Position numbers and translations under genes: made by a program. A DNA stretch of 64,000 nt from Azolla caroliniana (taxonomy: Eukaryota; Polypodiophyta). Below are positions 35,164-45,688 of this stretch, piece after piece (position 1 is the first letter of the stretch; the number at the start of each line of letters is the position of its first letter). The notes beneath the pieces were generated by a model. It did not search any database, was not told the DNA's origin, and worked only from the letters and a program-made list of their open reading frames with translations. The stretch is taken from NCBI GenBank assembly GCA_043228905.1, contig JBHGNT010000018.1, positions 5,208,001 through 5,272,000 of the forward strand. Reading direction: 5' to 3'.

Positions 35164-37350
35164 TCCACCCCCACCAAACCCGCACATCCTCCGGTATGTG
35201 CCAAGAAAGGTGAAGAGGTGATATCTTTGGCAACGGTGATCAACCGAGTTCCTCTGCACGCTCGTCGACTTCATCTTCCACTTCGAGTATGCGCAATCTT
35301 TCCAACCGAACCACCGTAGCCACCCGATCCACCATATCCGGCGCTCACACCTTCTTCCCCGATCGGTTGTAGTAGATCTACCGAACGATGTCGTCGATAC
35401 GACCGCTCTTCCTTCGTCCACCGCGTGTGTCCTTCGATTGGACTCCTGGCCACTCCTCACGCTCACCGTCTTCAACTGGGTATTGTAGATCGTTCGTGTT
35501 GATCTCCGATTAGGCCGGGTTTGCCCTTGTCCGGATCGGTCTCCACCGATCGCTTCTTGGCTTGGTTGGCCTTCGTCTGCATTCACATTTCCCCGGGTCG
35601 GGCTCGACCGATTGATTCTGGCTGGGTCGGCCCCCTTTTGGATCGGAATCGTCCGATCGATTTTCGCCGAATCAGGTTTCGGCCGGGTCGGCCCCGGTCG
35701 ATCGGCTCCCATGTGGATCTTCCTTCGTTCGGGTCGGAATCCCGGCCGGATCGTCTTCCGGTTCAACCGGTTCTCGACTCTTCCTTCCTTCCCGCATGCA
35801 ACCTCTCCATCGAACTCAACCGCAGCTTCATCCTTGGCCTCCACGTCGGCCATATCCTTCCCTCCATGTATGCTCGCCGCGAGCCATATTGTCTCCTCTT
35901 CGCCACCTCCTTTATCTTCGGTCTTATGCCGACACACGGTCTCGACTGCCGAAGTCTCCGGAACCGGTGTGAAGGAATCCCTTCGTTCATTTACATTTAC
36001 CTTGTCTTCTTCATCGCCCTTCCGGTCGTCCTCTTTTTTGTCCACACATTCTGTCTCTCCGGTCTCACGTTGGTGCACGTGCACAACCGCCGAAGTCTCT
36101 AGAATAGGTGTGGGGATATCCTTTCTTCCTCGATCTTCTTCCTCCTTGTGTTGGGCCTTCGTCTTCCCGTCACCACCTTCCATCTCTCCGGTCTCACGTT
36201 GGCACATGGGCGCAACCGCCGAAGTCTCTGGAACAAGCGTGAAGAAAGTGTCGACATGGCTATTCGTCGTCGACTCATCCATAGCCACCTCCGACTCGAT
36301 GTTGTTTGTCATGGCTACCTCCTCAATCTCTTCAGACTCAAACACTTTTTCTCCCTCGATCATGCAAGCTTTTCTCATGCTTGCGCCGTCATCACCCGAT
36401 GTTTCGTACACAATGCGTGTTCCGAAACATTTATCCTCCCTCGAAGTGGCGTTCGCCGTCCTCGAGTCATCGGCCTCCTCCTTCGCCGTCGTTTCTTTGT
36501 AAGACAAGAAGGTGACTTGTTTCACACCTTCTCTCTCGGTACCGTCATACCGAACGAGAGCCTTTGTATCGGCCACTTCATTAACCCGCATTTGTTGGGA
36601 GGTCTCTTCTTCCTCGATCACCATTCGCCTCGGTTTTGTCTCCCTTCTAAGCTTCATTTCTTTTGTTGGTGGTGCGTTGTTGCATCTCGTCCCTCTTCGA
36701 TCATCCCTCATGGGCCGTCTTGTTGTCGTCGATATTCTCGCTTGCCCCTTATCGTGTAGTCGGCATACACTTTCCACTTTGCTCCAATCCTCGATGAGGC
36801 CATTTGCACCATCATCTTCTTCGAGTTTGAGGCCGATCGCCATCCTTTCCATTCGATCGATTGACTTCACGAACATAAGGACCTTATCGACCCCCACCAA
36901 TCTTTGTTCCCGCTCCGACAATTGAGAAAAATGATGCTCGAAGTCTACGAATGCTTGTGTCGCACCTTGGTGGGTCTTCGCTGATGTCACCCATTGGTCG
37001 AACTTGCGTCGATCTCGTCCCTTCAGTCTCTCATAGCCATATCCCTCCAATAGAGCCTTCTCGAAATTCGCCCACGAATCATGAGCTTCTAGAAGCTCTG
37101 TTACATCTTTGAAGATCGGTTGAGACACCACCCGAGAAAAGTACTCTAGCCTCATAGCTTTGTCCACACCTCTTGAATCCATCTCCGCATTGTAGATTTT
37201 TAGGAAACTTTGGACTTCGGCACCGTTGAAATAGCTCATTCGTTCGACTACTTTGTCGACGGCTTGTTGGGCTTCATTTCTTCTTTTCTCTTCTCTCAGA
37301 AACTCCATCATCCTTCTTGACATTGCCTCCATGAGATATTCGCCATCCAT
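35125..37350 (-). CDS. Element D gag-like protein (741 aa)
   Basis: The only long frame of element D. The first 200 residues are alpha-helical and charged and resemble a retrotransposon gag domain (ANFEKALLEGYGYERL, FDQWVTSAKTHQGATQAF, FEHHFSQLSEREQRLVGVD). There is no CCHC zinc knuckle. Residues about 372-392, 413-435 and 462-480 are three diverged copies of a unit P(E/L)ETSAV...Q/R-ETGE-type followed by an acidic/lysine run. Residues about 530-620 are rich in Arg and Pro (RPGPTRPKPD). The C-terminus is Trp/Gly-rich and runs 39 nt into the left LTR, where it stops. The start at 37,350 follows the primer-binding site by about 45 nt. It probably forms or enters particles built with a helper element (inference). 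Confidence 0.78.
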   Translation of the reverse strand: MDGEYLMEAMSRRMMEFLREEKRRNEAQQAVDKVVERMSYFNGAEVQSFLKIYNAEMDSRGVDKAMRLEYFSRVVSQPIFKDVTELLEAHDSWANFEKALLEGYGYERLKGRDRRKFDQWVTSAKTHQGATQAFVDFEHHFSQLSEREQRLVGVDKVLMFVKSIDRMERMAIGLKLEEDDGANGLIEDWSKVESVCRLHDKGQARISTTTRRPMRDDRRGTRCNNAPPTKEMKLRRETKPRRMVIEEEETSQQMRVNEVADTKALVRYDGTEREGVKQVTFLSYKETTAKEEADDSRTANATSREDKCFGTRIVYETSGDDGASMRKACMIEGEKVFESEEIEEVAMTNNIESEVAMDESTTNSHVDTFFTLVPETSAVAPMCQRETGEMEGGDGKTKAQHKEEEDRGRKDIPTPILETSAVVHVHQRETGETECVDKKEDDRKGDEEDKVNVNERRDSFTPVPETSAVETVCRHKTEDKGGGEEETIWLAASIHGGKDMADVEAKDEAAVEFDGEVACGKEGRVENRLNRKTIRPGFRPERRKIHMGADRPGPTRPKPDSAKIDRTIPIQKGADPARINRSSPTRGNVNADEGQPSQEAIGGDRSGQGQTRPNRRSTRTIYNTQLKTVSVRSGQESNRRTHAVDEGRAVVSTTSFGRSTTTDRGRRCERRIWWIGWLRWFGWKDCAYSKWKMKSTSVQRNSVDHRCQRYHLFTFLGTYRRMCGFGGGGCRDDFRLRYETE

Positions 37351-37394
37351 CTTTGTCCTCCCCTACTGCTCTTCACGTCGGGTTCACCAAATGA

Positions 37395-38062
37395 TGTCGC
37401 GAAGATTCGCGCGTAAATGATGTCGCGAAGATTCGCGCGTGCGTGTGCTACTCGAGCGACCACCGGGGTCTTGGACTGGGGAGGATGATCGCGGAATTAT
37501 CGACGCTAGATGACGATCAATGTAAGATTAAATGAAAATGGTTTACTTGAGAAGAAGAAAATTTGTACACTTGAGAAGTAGAAAAATATGAAGATAAAGA
37601 CAAATATAATTTATATTGATGATAATGGTGTTGGTGATATCACATATTGAGCCCTCCTTACACAAGCCCAACTAGAGGCTTTTATAGGTCTTTCCATGCT
37701 CGTGACATGCACATAACCATGGGCTAAAACCATGGTTTTGTGCACACGGTTTTGCTTATGTCATGCACAAACCATGGGTTTAAAACCATGGTTTTGTGCA
37801 CATGGTTTTCTATGGTTGTTTCGTCTATAATTTGTATATGAAAAGGAAATACATAAAATCTACACTATATGATAGTTTTCCTAGTGGTAAGGCAATTATC
37901 TTGTATCTTAGAGGTGCAAGGTTCAATCCTTGCTTGCACCCCTCTGTATGAACTCAAGTGCCACTAGGCTAGGTTTATTTGCTAAGTGCATGTGCAATGT
38001 TGCACATCCTTGGTTTATTCGTCTCACTCGGTTTCATACCGTAGCCGAAAATCGTCACGACA
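37395..38062 (-). repeat. Element D right LTR (5' LTR)
   Basis: Same length as the left LTR and nearly identical. The promoter for the gag frame would lie here. Confidence 0.93.
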
Positions 38063-38066
38063 ACGA

Positions 38067-38198
38067 GGAATAACGTTTTAACGACCTCTTGGTTTAAACA
38101 CTGCCACGACCATATTTTGTGTACGGTTTTACGTACCCAGTCTACGTACTAGGTTACGTACTCGTTTACGCACCCAATGTTGAGCTTGTCTCTCAACA
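38067..38198 (-). repeat. Element B 3' LTR, second part
   Basis: Resumes with ggaataacg after element D and ends gagcttgtctctcaaca, as does the right LTR at 44968. Several gtacg/cgtac words form small inverted repeats. Confidence 0.88.
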
Positions 38199-39221
38199 CT
38201 CCCTCTCAAGCTCAACTTGAGGTTCCATCTGTTTTTCCGGATCTTCGCTCCGGCCTCTCCTGGCTTCACGCCTTGCTCGCGCTCCTCGACTCGTTCGATT
38301 CTGCGCGCTTCGACCCTTCTGGTCGGCTTGTCTGCTCATGGGACCCTTCTCAGTGCCCTTGCTATCGCGGTGTTGGCGCCTCTTTTGCTGCCCTTTCCTC
38401 CGCTTGGACCTTAGTCGATTCGTAATGTTCAAATTGAACATTTCGATTAAATCGGATACTTCCGATTCAATTCCACTTTTGCCTGAATTGGTTGTCTCCA
38501 ATTCGTCTTCTGTTTTCAGGCCCTTGACAACATCAGACCACGTCTTGGTCTTGGCCTTTATGCCCGTCTTGGCTATATTTCCCTTTTGTTCGGTTGTCTT
38601 CGGCTCTTCCTTGTGATTACGGACCCTGTTTGCTTCTTCTTCGGCTTCTTCAGCCGGCCCAAAATCAAATTCTTCATCCGATTTGGTGTCGCGGTCACTA
38701 CCGCTCCTTTCACGCTCCTGTTCTTGTTCCTGTCTCCCCCTCAAGTTCGGCGTGTCGAGGTGATGCAACCCTAGCTCACCCGAAACATGTCGTAACTTGT
38801 CGAGACCAAGGGGCTTGGTGAAGATGTCGACAATCTGCCGACCCATTGGAACATACGCTAGTTCAACTTCTCCAGAAAGGACATGCTCGCGAACGAAATG
38901 ATAATGCACCTCAATGTGCTTCGTCCGGGCGTGGAACATAGGGTTCTTCACAAGGTGGATGCTACTGAGGTTGTTGCAATAGATCATCGTTGGATCTGAC
39001 ACCTCCACATGCAGATCCCGTAATAGCCTTTTCAGCCAGATGACTTCGCACGTAGCGACAATCGCCCCTCGATATTTGGCCTCTATGCTTGACAACGCTA
39101 TTGTCGGCTGCTTCTTACTGCTCCATGCGATCGCTGCACTTCCCAATGAGAATGCGTATCCAGATGTGGATCTATGATCGTGGGCATTTCCGGCCCAATC
39201 AACATCCGTGTAGCCGGCTAA
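38193..39221 (-). pseudogene. Element B RNase H with long charged C-terminal extension
   Basis: The minus frame (317 codons at 38,193-39,146) starts in copia RNase H: SSIEAKYRGAIVATCEVIWL, YCNNLSSIHLVKNP, HIEVHYHFVREHV, DIFTKPLG. Most copia polyproteins stop soon after the LGL...LNLRG-type end, but here the frame runs on for about 170 residues, rich in E, K and R (EQEQERERSGSD, EFDFGPAEEAEEEA, KRRKGQQKRRQHRD). The phrase EFDFGP also occurs in the integrase-RT linker of the same element. The frame opens the LTR boundary. RNase H acidic residues are partly changed (YCNN for the usual YCDN), so activity is doubtful. Confidence 0.8.
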
Positions 39222-40864
39222 CTATTTGGCTACGCCTACACGATACAACAACGCCATGTGTTTCGTGCTGTTGACATATCGTAATATCCTTTGTGCGCAC
39301 TGAAGGTGTTCGGTCGTGGGTTGCGACATAAATTGATTGATCATTCCGACCGGATAGCTGAGGTTCGGTCGAGTGATCGTCAAGTAGATGAGGCTTCCGA
39401 CAATCTGTCGAAGCTGTGTCGTGTCGCATGCCTTTCTCGAATCTCGTCGAAACTTTTCGTTTCTATCTAGGGGGGTCGAGATGGGTTTACAATCTGCCAT
39501 CCCGAATTTGAAGAGCATATTCAATCCGTAATGACGTTGGCTGATCAATATGCTTTCGGGGGAACGGATCACTTCGATCCCGAGGAAGTAATGAAGGTCT
39601 CCACGATCCTTCATTTCGAATGATGTTGCAAGTTGAGACTTTACACGGCTGATTTCTTCTAGGTTGGCACCGGCGATGACTAAATCATCAACATAAAGTA
39701 AAAGACAAACCGGTCCATGTCGACCTTGCCGAACGAATAATGAAGAGTTCGATTTGGATGTTGTAAACCCCATTCTACGCAACCGTTGCGTAATCTTCGC
39801 ATTCTAAGCTTGCGGGGCTTGCTTAAGGTCGTATAATACCTTCTTCAATCAGTAGACTGCCGAGGTGTTCTGTTCAGATAAAAATCCGGGGGACTGTACC
39901 ATGTACACTTGTTCCTCAAGATCGCCTTGCAAGAATGCATTTTTTACATCCATCTAATGTAAATGCCACCCCTTCACGGCTACTACGGCTAGTAGAACTT
40001 GCACGGTAGTCATCTTCGCGATTGGGGCAAAGGTCTCGTCGTAATCTATGTCGTGCTTCTGTGCGTAGCCTTTCACAACCAAACGGGCCTTATATCGGTT
40101 GACAGAGTCGTCGGTGTCGTATTTCACCTTATACACCCATCTACGTCTGATCAACTTTACACCCTTTAGTGCATCAACTAGGTCCCAAGTCTCATTGTCC
40201 GTTAAAGCGCACATCTCTTCCTCCATCGCGGCACGCCAATTTGCGTCTTTCGCCGCTTATGCATAGCTCTTTGGCTCACGCACTTCTGCCATGCGTGTCA
40301 TGTACGCATAATGATGCGCCATGTACTCATTATACCTGTACCTCTTTATGGGGTAGATCAACGCAATTCGTGATTACCTGATTTCACGACCCTTTCGGTC
40401 GATTTCGACCTCTTTCGCGGAGGTTCCTTTTCGATTGGCCCGAAGTCAAATTCACTCTGATCTGACTCAACACTGCCGAAATCGTATTCTAACATTTTCT
40501 TTTTCCCTTTTTCTTTATGTGTAAACCGTCTCCTTGGTTCTTTACGCGGGGATAACACGATCGAGTCTCCACTACTCGCCGACTCTTCATTTGGTTGGCC
40601 ATCTCGGCTCAACTCCTCATTCTGCCCACTTAGCCGAAATGAGATCAGACTCTCTGTCAGAGCTCCGATATCTTCATCACGCAAAGGCATCTCAACCTCG
40701 CTAACTTCTTCTTTAGAATTCAGAATGGAATCACGAGGTATTGGAGGTTGAGGCAAGTACCATGAAGTGGATTCTTCGAACACGACATCTCGGCTTACGC
40801 GAACTTCCTTCGTTCGGGGGTTATAGCACTTATACCCCTTTTGTTCGTCTGAATAGCCGACCAA
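39222..40864 (-). pseudogene. Element B integrase-RT linker and reverse transcriptase, broken
   Basis: From high to low coordinates: 40,864-40,358 integrase end and acidic linker (KCYNPRTKEVRVSRDVVFEE; SEFDFGPIEKEPPRKR), then 40,226-39,954 RT start (ETWDLVDALKGVKLIRRRWV, RYKARLVVKGYAQKHDIDY), ending at a stop where ...MDVKNAFLQGD would follow. 39,782-39,222 holds the catalytic YVDD in LLLYVDDLVIAG and the later RT motifs (LHYFLGIEV, RQIVGSLIYL). At least two stops or shifts break the frame. Confidence 0.88.
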
Positions 40865-40867
40865 GAT

Positions 40868-41651
40868 TTACTTCTCGGCTTTGGCATTCAGCTTCCTCCA
40901 TTTCTCCTTTGGCACATGCACATACGTAATGCTACCTAAAATCCTCAAGTGTGCCAAGTTCGGCTTTTTGCCGTAATACAACTCATGTGGTGACACTCCT
41001 CCATTAGCAGAGGTCCGATTATGTAAGTAAACCACCGTCCTTATGGCTTTAGCCCAGTAAAACTTCGGCATATTCTTCACTTCAAGCATTGCCTTGGCGA
41101 CTTCTTCGATTGTCCGATTCTTCCGCTTGGTTACGCCGTTCTACTCCGGCGTATATCTACACGAGAATTCGCGTCGAATTCCTTCCTTCTGTAAATAACT
41201 CGTGAACTGGTTGGAGAAGTACTCCTTCCTGCCATCAGACCATAGGCACTTGATCTTTCGCCTAGTTTCCCTTTCCGCAAGGCTCTTCACCTTCAGGAAC
41301 CACGTGAAGACTTCGCTCTTTTTCACGATCAAGCACGCCTAGGTATGCCGAGTGAAGTCATCGATGAATCATGAAGGTTACAAAGTAATGGCTTCCACCG
41401 AGACTCACGTTCTGTGCCGGTCCCCGCAAATCCGAATGGATCAAATCCAATGGATTTCGACTACGATTACGCTCATTGGGGAATGGAAGGCGGTGTTGCT
41501 TCCTGAGTTGGTAGGCTTTGTAGACTTGGCCATTACGGCCCTAAAATTTCGGCAATCCGAAAGCAATGTTCTTTGTCTGCATTTCACGAAGCCATGGGAA
41601 GTTAACATGGCCGAAGTGCTTGTGCCATAGATCGATGTCCGACTCGACCTT
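40868..41651 (-). pseudogene. Element B integrase fragments
   Basis: Pieces of copia integrase in several frames: 41,332-41,141 (SLAERETRRKIKCLWSDG, with the DNGGEY-equivalent altered to SDGRKEY) and 41,089-40,868 (KNMPKFYWAKAIRTVVYLHN, LRILGSITYVHVPKEKW). The zinc-binding N-terminal part lies around 41,440-41,650 and is decayed. Confidence 0.8.
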
Positions 41652-42584
41652 CTATCCTTTCGCGAACAACGCGGTTCCAACTTGATTGGTGTCGAGGATG
41701 AACATCCTCCCTTCACGATGCCCTTGCGCGATAGCTTGACCTTCATCTTCAATGTAGCACCCAAGGTGTGTGAATCGAACTTGCAACCCCTGGTCGACGA
41801 TCTGTCTAACAGACACCAGGTTCTTGGTTATTGTCGGGATGTGCAACACGTTCATAAGTTTCCCTTTCTGCTCGACGTGGATGAGAGGAACTTCTCTGAT
41901 ATGTTCAATGGTATGCGGAGTGTCGTCTCCCATTTCGACCACTCCTCGTTTTTCCGGTTTCTCCAAGTACGAGAACCATTCATCATGACTCGTCATATGA
42001 TTTGACACTCCGCAATCAACATACCACACCTCGCTCGATTTTGAGGTGTTCACGGCCATTGAATTGGCCTTGTGCTTCATTACGAAGGCTGGGCCCGATC
42101 CATTTACGGCTTGTTCGGAGCCCTCAGTGTAGTGCGATTTTTGACACCTTCGTGCGTCTCTTTCGCTCCATCCGGATTTTTCCGAATCGGCTCTCTTCTT
42201 CCAACACTCACTCTCCCTATGGCCTTTCTTTCCACAGTACCAACATTCCGTTACGGCCTTCTCTTGCCAACTTCCGGAGCTGCTATGACTCCCCCTGCTT
42301 CCGGAGAGTTTGGAATTGCTTTCGACATTTCGATTATGCCACACGTTTTGCTCTTTTCGGCCACCTCTATTGCGCGCCGATCCGCCTCGTCCGCCACGAC
42401 TATGGGGCCTATCTTCCTCCGTGTACAACATCTTGCTGTCGGTGTGCATACTCGTTGACGCACCCACGTGATTTTCCTCTACGAGTAACATCGACTGAAG
42501 CTCAAAGAACGAAGGCGTAATCTCCCTTGTGCAGACCGTCGTTCGGAACGCTCCGAACTTTGACACTAACCCACCAAGACACAC
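41652..42584 (-). pseudogene. Element B gag C-terminal part and protease (310 codons)
   Basis: Contains a Gly/Arg-rich region, the CCHC knuckle CWYCGKKGHRESEC, and the protease segment WYVDCGVSNHMTSHDEW with DCG in place of DSG. Downstream GVVEMGDDTPHTIEHI and NVLHIPTITKNLVSV match the copia protease-integrase linker. The frame is closed to the upstream gag by a break near 42,600-42,690. Confidence 0.85.
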
Positions 42585-42686
42585 CTACACCATTTCTTCC
42601 TCCTCAATGTTCACGTTGACGGAGGCGAGAGAGTCACAGATCTCCTTGATTCGGGTTGTATAATCGGCCATAGAGAGATCTTTCTG

Positions 42687-43034
42687 TCAGATATTGCTAA
42701 GCTCCTGCTTGAGCTGCAGCTTCTTGGCCGTTGTGCTAGTGGCGAAAATCCTCTTGAGATTCATCCATGCATCCTTTGGCGTCTTAGCATCCCGAATGTA
42801 GCTCAAGAGTTGGTTGCTCACACAGGACATAAAGCAGTAAAGAACTCTTCTTGCCGCTTGTTCCCAAGCCGAAAAGTATCTGTGTGTCGATTCGGGTGCT
42901 GCATCATTAGCTCCATCGACGTAACTCCAGTAACCATGACCAAATAGGTACTGGTGCATCTTGTACGACCAAGATGCGTAGTTGCTCCTGTCAAGCTTCT
43001 CAGTCAGTAGCGAGCTTCCCATTCCTCTGTCCAT
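42687..43034 (-). pseudogene. Element B gag N-terminal part (115 codons)
   Basis: Starts MDRGMGSSLLTEKLDRSNYA and carries the copia gag signature (NYASWSYKMHQYL, KDAWMNLKRIF, LKQELSNI). It ends at an in-frame stop just where the protein should continue. A very similar start is found in element C at 50.4-50.8 kb. Confidence 0.85.
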
Positions 43035-43059
43035 ATTGTTGTCTTATACTTTTCGATAA

Positions 43060-44625
43060 CAACAACTTAACTCTGTCTTATCGCAAGCTTATCCGTTGGC
43101 ACTTAGGTTACCCTATTGCTCTCAAAGTTTGAATTGGATATCGAGGACCATTTTAGACAAATTTATGTATTGGAAGTCTCAAGCATGGCATTTAGTACTC
43201 GTCTCAAAGTGGTAAAAGCTATAATGATTCCAATGATTTCTTATTTTTTGCCATTATTACCTTGGACAAAGAAATCACTTGATCAATTAGCTCGTTCACT
43301 TAAATATACATTGTGGAAGAAAGAATCAAGATTGGGTATGAGTTGGGTATCATGGAACAATATTTGTACTCCAAAATAGTTAGGGGGAGTTGCATTACTA
43401 AATTTGGAGGATCATATGGTGGCTCGAAGATTCAATCTGTTGAAAGGTATGTGCATAGGTACCCAACCTTGGGCAGAAATAATTCGTTATTTGGTGGAAA
43501 AGGTTGGTATATACCATGGGAAAACCAGAATTAGAACATCGTGGTGGCATGTTGTTAATAGTACCAGTGCATTTAAATGTTCAGAATCTATTATGGTCCA
43601 ACAATTAGTGCTTTCTTGGCAACGATGCTTGGAATTATTTCATTGGAGCCCCCCTGAGTGTAGAAACGATACTTATTCCTTGGCAGCAGAGGTATTGGCA
43701 TCTTCAAGGCTACTACATTGGGATGGAAAAGAAAGCCTAAATACACAGTTTAATCAAATGGTCAGGCTGGGATTGGTAACGGTGGAAGATGGTATATTAC
43801 AGTCATGTAGGAAAATGATGGCCTTTAGGATAGTTAGAAATAAGTTTCATATACCACGGGGATATGGATACATTTGGGAATCAATATTGGCATTGCCTAG
43901 ATTAGTTTTCCCGATTCCAACGTTGCTGGTTGCGGACCCATGGAAAGATTGGTCATTTGGTATTGGACAATCAATTTTTGTGGTGAACACTAATGATGTA
44001 TACCATAAGTTGGTTGAAGATAGAGCTTGGTTAGCAACCAAGGTTGCAAACACATAGTATATTACTCGACATGCAAAGTGGTGGACTAGAGTTTTGGATG
44101 CAAGATGTCAGTCTCATCTTCCGTTTCATGCTAAGGTGTTTTTTTGGCGATGGTTGAGGAAGATGCCAGACATAGGTTCATTACATGTCCGGTTGCTAAA
44201 GCCATTTGGGTGGTTATATCACAAATTTGGGCATCAATAACAGGCAATATTTTGTCACCTTTTAACTGGGTTTTTATTGATGACGATAAAGGCATGCCTA
44301 CACCATCATATAAGGTCATGTTTGACTACCTTAGGTATTGGGGGATGTGGTTTAATTGGACCATGAGAAATGGGTTCTTGTTTGATGGACTTCATGGGGT
44401 AACACAACAACTTCATAGGATGAAAGGGAAATTGATTTGGCAATTTTCGCAACTATGTTGTTTGGGGACATTGTCCCGAGAGGAGATAGAGGTATGCCAT
44501 CTAGTTTTGCAACACTTGAGAGGGTTTCTCATGCATTATCACTACTCATGATGTAGTGAAGATAGCAAGGGTTGTATTAAATCATCTTGTTTTAATAACA
44601 AAACATTGATTTATGAAAAAAAAAG

Positions 44626-44630
<5 letters not shown>
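43060..44630 (+). mobile_element. 5'-truncated LINE inserted in element B
   Basis: The plus strand encodes the C-terminal part of a LINE ORF2. HLGYPIAL at about 43,100 and the RT thumb (LKVVKAIMIPMISYFLPLLP, WNNICTPK) are followed in a second frame (43,404-44,057) by LEDHMVARRFNLLKGM and further post-RT sequence, then in a third frame (44,144-44,551) by a zf-RVT-like RHRFITCPVAKAIW. It ends with an A-rich tail at about 44,612-44,630 that meets the GA run of the B LTR. Endonuclease and most of RT are absent, as in typical 5' truncation. Frames are broken, so it is dead. Confidence 0.85.
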
Positions 44631-44631
<1 letters not shown>

Positions 44632-44663
<32 letters not shown>

Positions 44664-44968
44664 AGAAACACAAAACTATATTCCAAATAATTCTCTATGT
44701 TCTTTGTATTACATATTTTGTGCTCAGTAAGCACCTTATATACAAGCCCTGACTATCAGGCTGACACAAGTACTGCCAGTAATTGACCGCTCATAAATGA
44801 GCCTTCTACACTAACACCCAAAACTATTCCTTACGAGGAATAACGTTCTAACGGCCTCTTGGTTTAAACACCGCCACGACCATATTTTGCGTACGGTTTT
44901 ACGTACCCAGTCTACGTACTGGGTTACGTACCCGTTTACACACGCAATGTTGAGCTTGTCTCTCAACA
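44632..44968 (-). repeat. Element B 5' LTR, incomplete
   Basis: Corresponds to the 3' LTR from its (GA)n run to the end tctcaaca. The missing start of the LTR and the primer-binding site were presumably lost with the LINE insertion. Confidence 0.85.
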
Positions 44969-44973
44969 GTCCT

Positions 44974-45067
44974 TGACCCACTTGCGTGGTTTTATTCGAT
45001 CATCAACATAGATTGCAGGTCGAAGAAGGACGATGGTTTCTCCCGGGTGCAAATCGATGTTTGGATT
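44974..45067 (-). pseudogene. Element C gag, middle piece
   Basis: This 94-bp segment lies between elements B and A. Its minus frame continues the gag frame from 50,402 when A and one copy of ggatt are ignored, and matches the corresponding gag segment of element B (FF.LQSML). It contains an in-frame taa. Confidence 0.8.
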
Positions 45068-45678
45068 TGTTGGGAATCAACGCTTCGATTCACCTTCTTC
45101 CTTTCGGCCACAACCGAGTAATCGCGGATCAATGCAGCAGAAAATAGAAACCAAAAAGAGAGAAACACACGAGTACACAGGGATTAACGTGGAAAACCCT
45201 AGATGGGAAAAACCACGGGAGTACAAGACTCCAAACAACACTATACAAGAGAAGTATACAATGACGAGCTCCAAGGCGACGACCTTGAGCTTGCTGTCCT
45301 CGCCACAGGCGGCGGAAATACACAGAGGCGTCGTCCTCTTCCTCTCTCGCGCTCTATCTCTCACTCTGTCTCACGGCTGCTCCCTCTTCACTCCTCTTGA
45401 GTGGAAAAACAGAAAAATGATAAGCAACAACAACACTGTTTGCCCTAAGTCATATTTATACTTATATGACTTTGGGCTATTTACAACTGTAGCCTCAGGG
45501 GCCCATAGCGAACATATTCACGGATATGTCCCTGCATCCGGATCGCTCTCCGGGTACATTCGTCATCCGGTACCGAAACCGGGGTCTTCGTCATCCGGAT
45601 CCGAAACCGAAACCGGGCTTGTCGGCATTCATCTCCGATATCCGACCATCCCATGAAGAAGGGACCGTAATCCCAACA
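45068..45678 (-). repeat. Element A 3' LTR
   Basis: Starts tgttgggaatcaacg and ends ccgtaatcccaaca on the plus strand. It is identical to the right LTR as far as I compared. Confidence 0.96.
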
Positions 45679-45688
45679 AACTCCCCCT

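Larger units (their letters stand above)
34496..38062 (-). mobile_element. Element D: gag-only non-autonomous LTR retrotransposon
   Basis: A complete 3,567-bp element with 668-bp LTRs (34496-35163 and 37395-38062) bounded by tgtcg...cgaca, inserted in the 3' LTR of element B with a 4-bp duplication acga (34492-34495 and 38063-38066). I count two differences between the LTRs (for example atggcgatc/atgacgatc), so it is young. On the minus strand tggtgaacccgacgtg next to the right LTR is the candidate primer-binding site and a G-rich ggtttggtgggggtgga next to the left LTR is the polypurine tract. The internal region has one long frame and no protease, RT or integrase, as in the TR-GAG class. It must rely on another element for its enzymes. 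Confidence 0.9.
34170..44968 (-). mobile_element. Element B: degenerate Ty1/copia element, host of D and a LINE
   Basis: Flanked by gtcct at 34165-34169 and 44969-44973, a perfect 5-bp target duplication inside the gag of element C. Ends are TG...CA. The left (3') LTR is 34170-34495 plus 38067-38198, split by element D. The right (5') LTR survives from its GA microsatellite at about 44,632 to 44968; its first part and the primer-binding site are missing where a LINE abuts. A polypurine tract-like cttgagagggag precedes the left LTR on the minus strand. Internal coding order is gag, protease, integrase, RT, RNase H, as in Ty1/copia. Confidence 0.9.

Noticed and set aside
35521-36925. Plus-strand frames of up to 296 codons
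   Set aside because: Antisense to the gag frame of element D; composition mirrors the opposite strand and no domain is recognised.
45077-45364. 95-codon minus frame, repeated at 49,800-50,087
   Set aside because: It lies wholly in the element A LTR and is present twice only because the LTR is.
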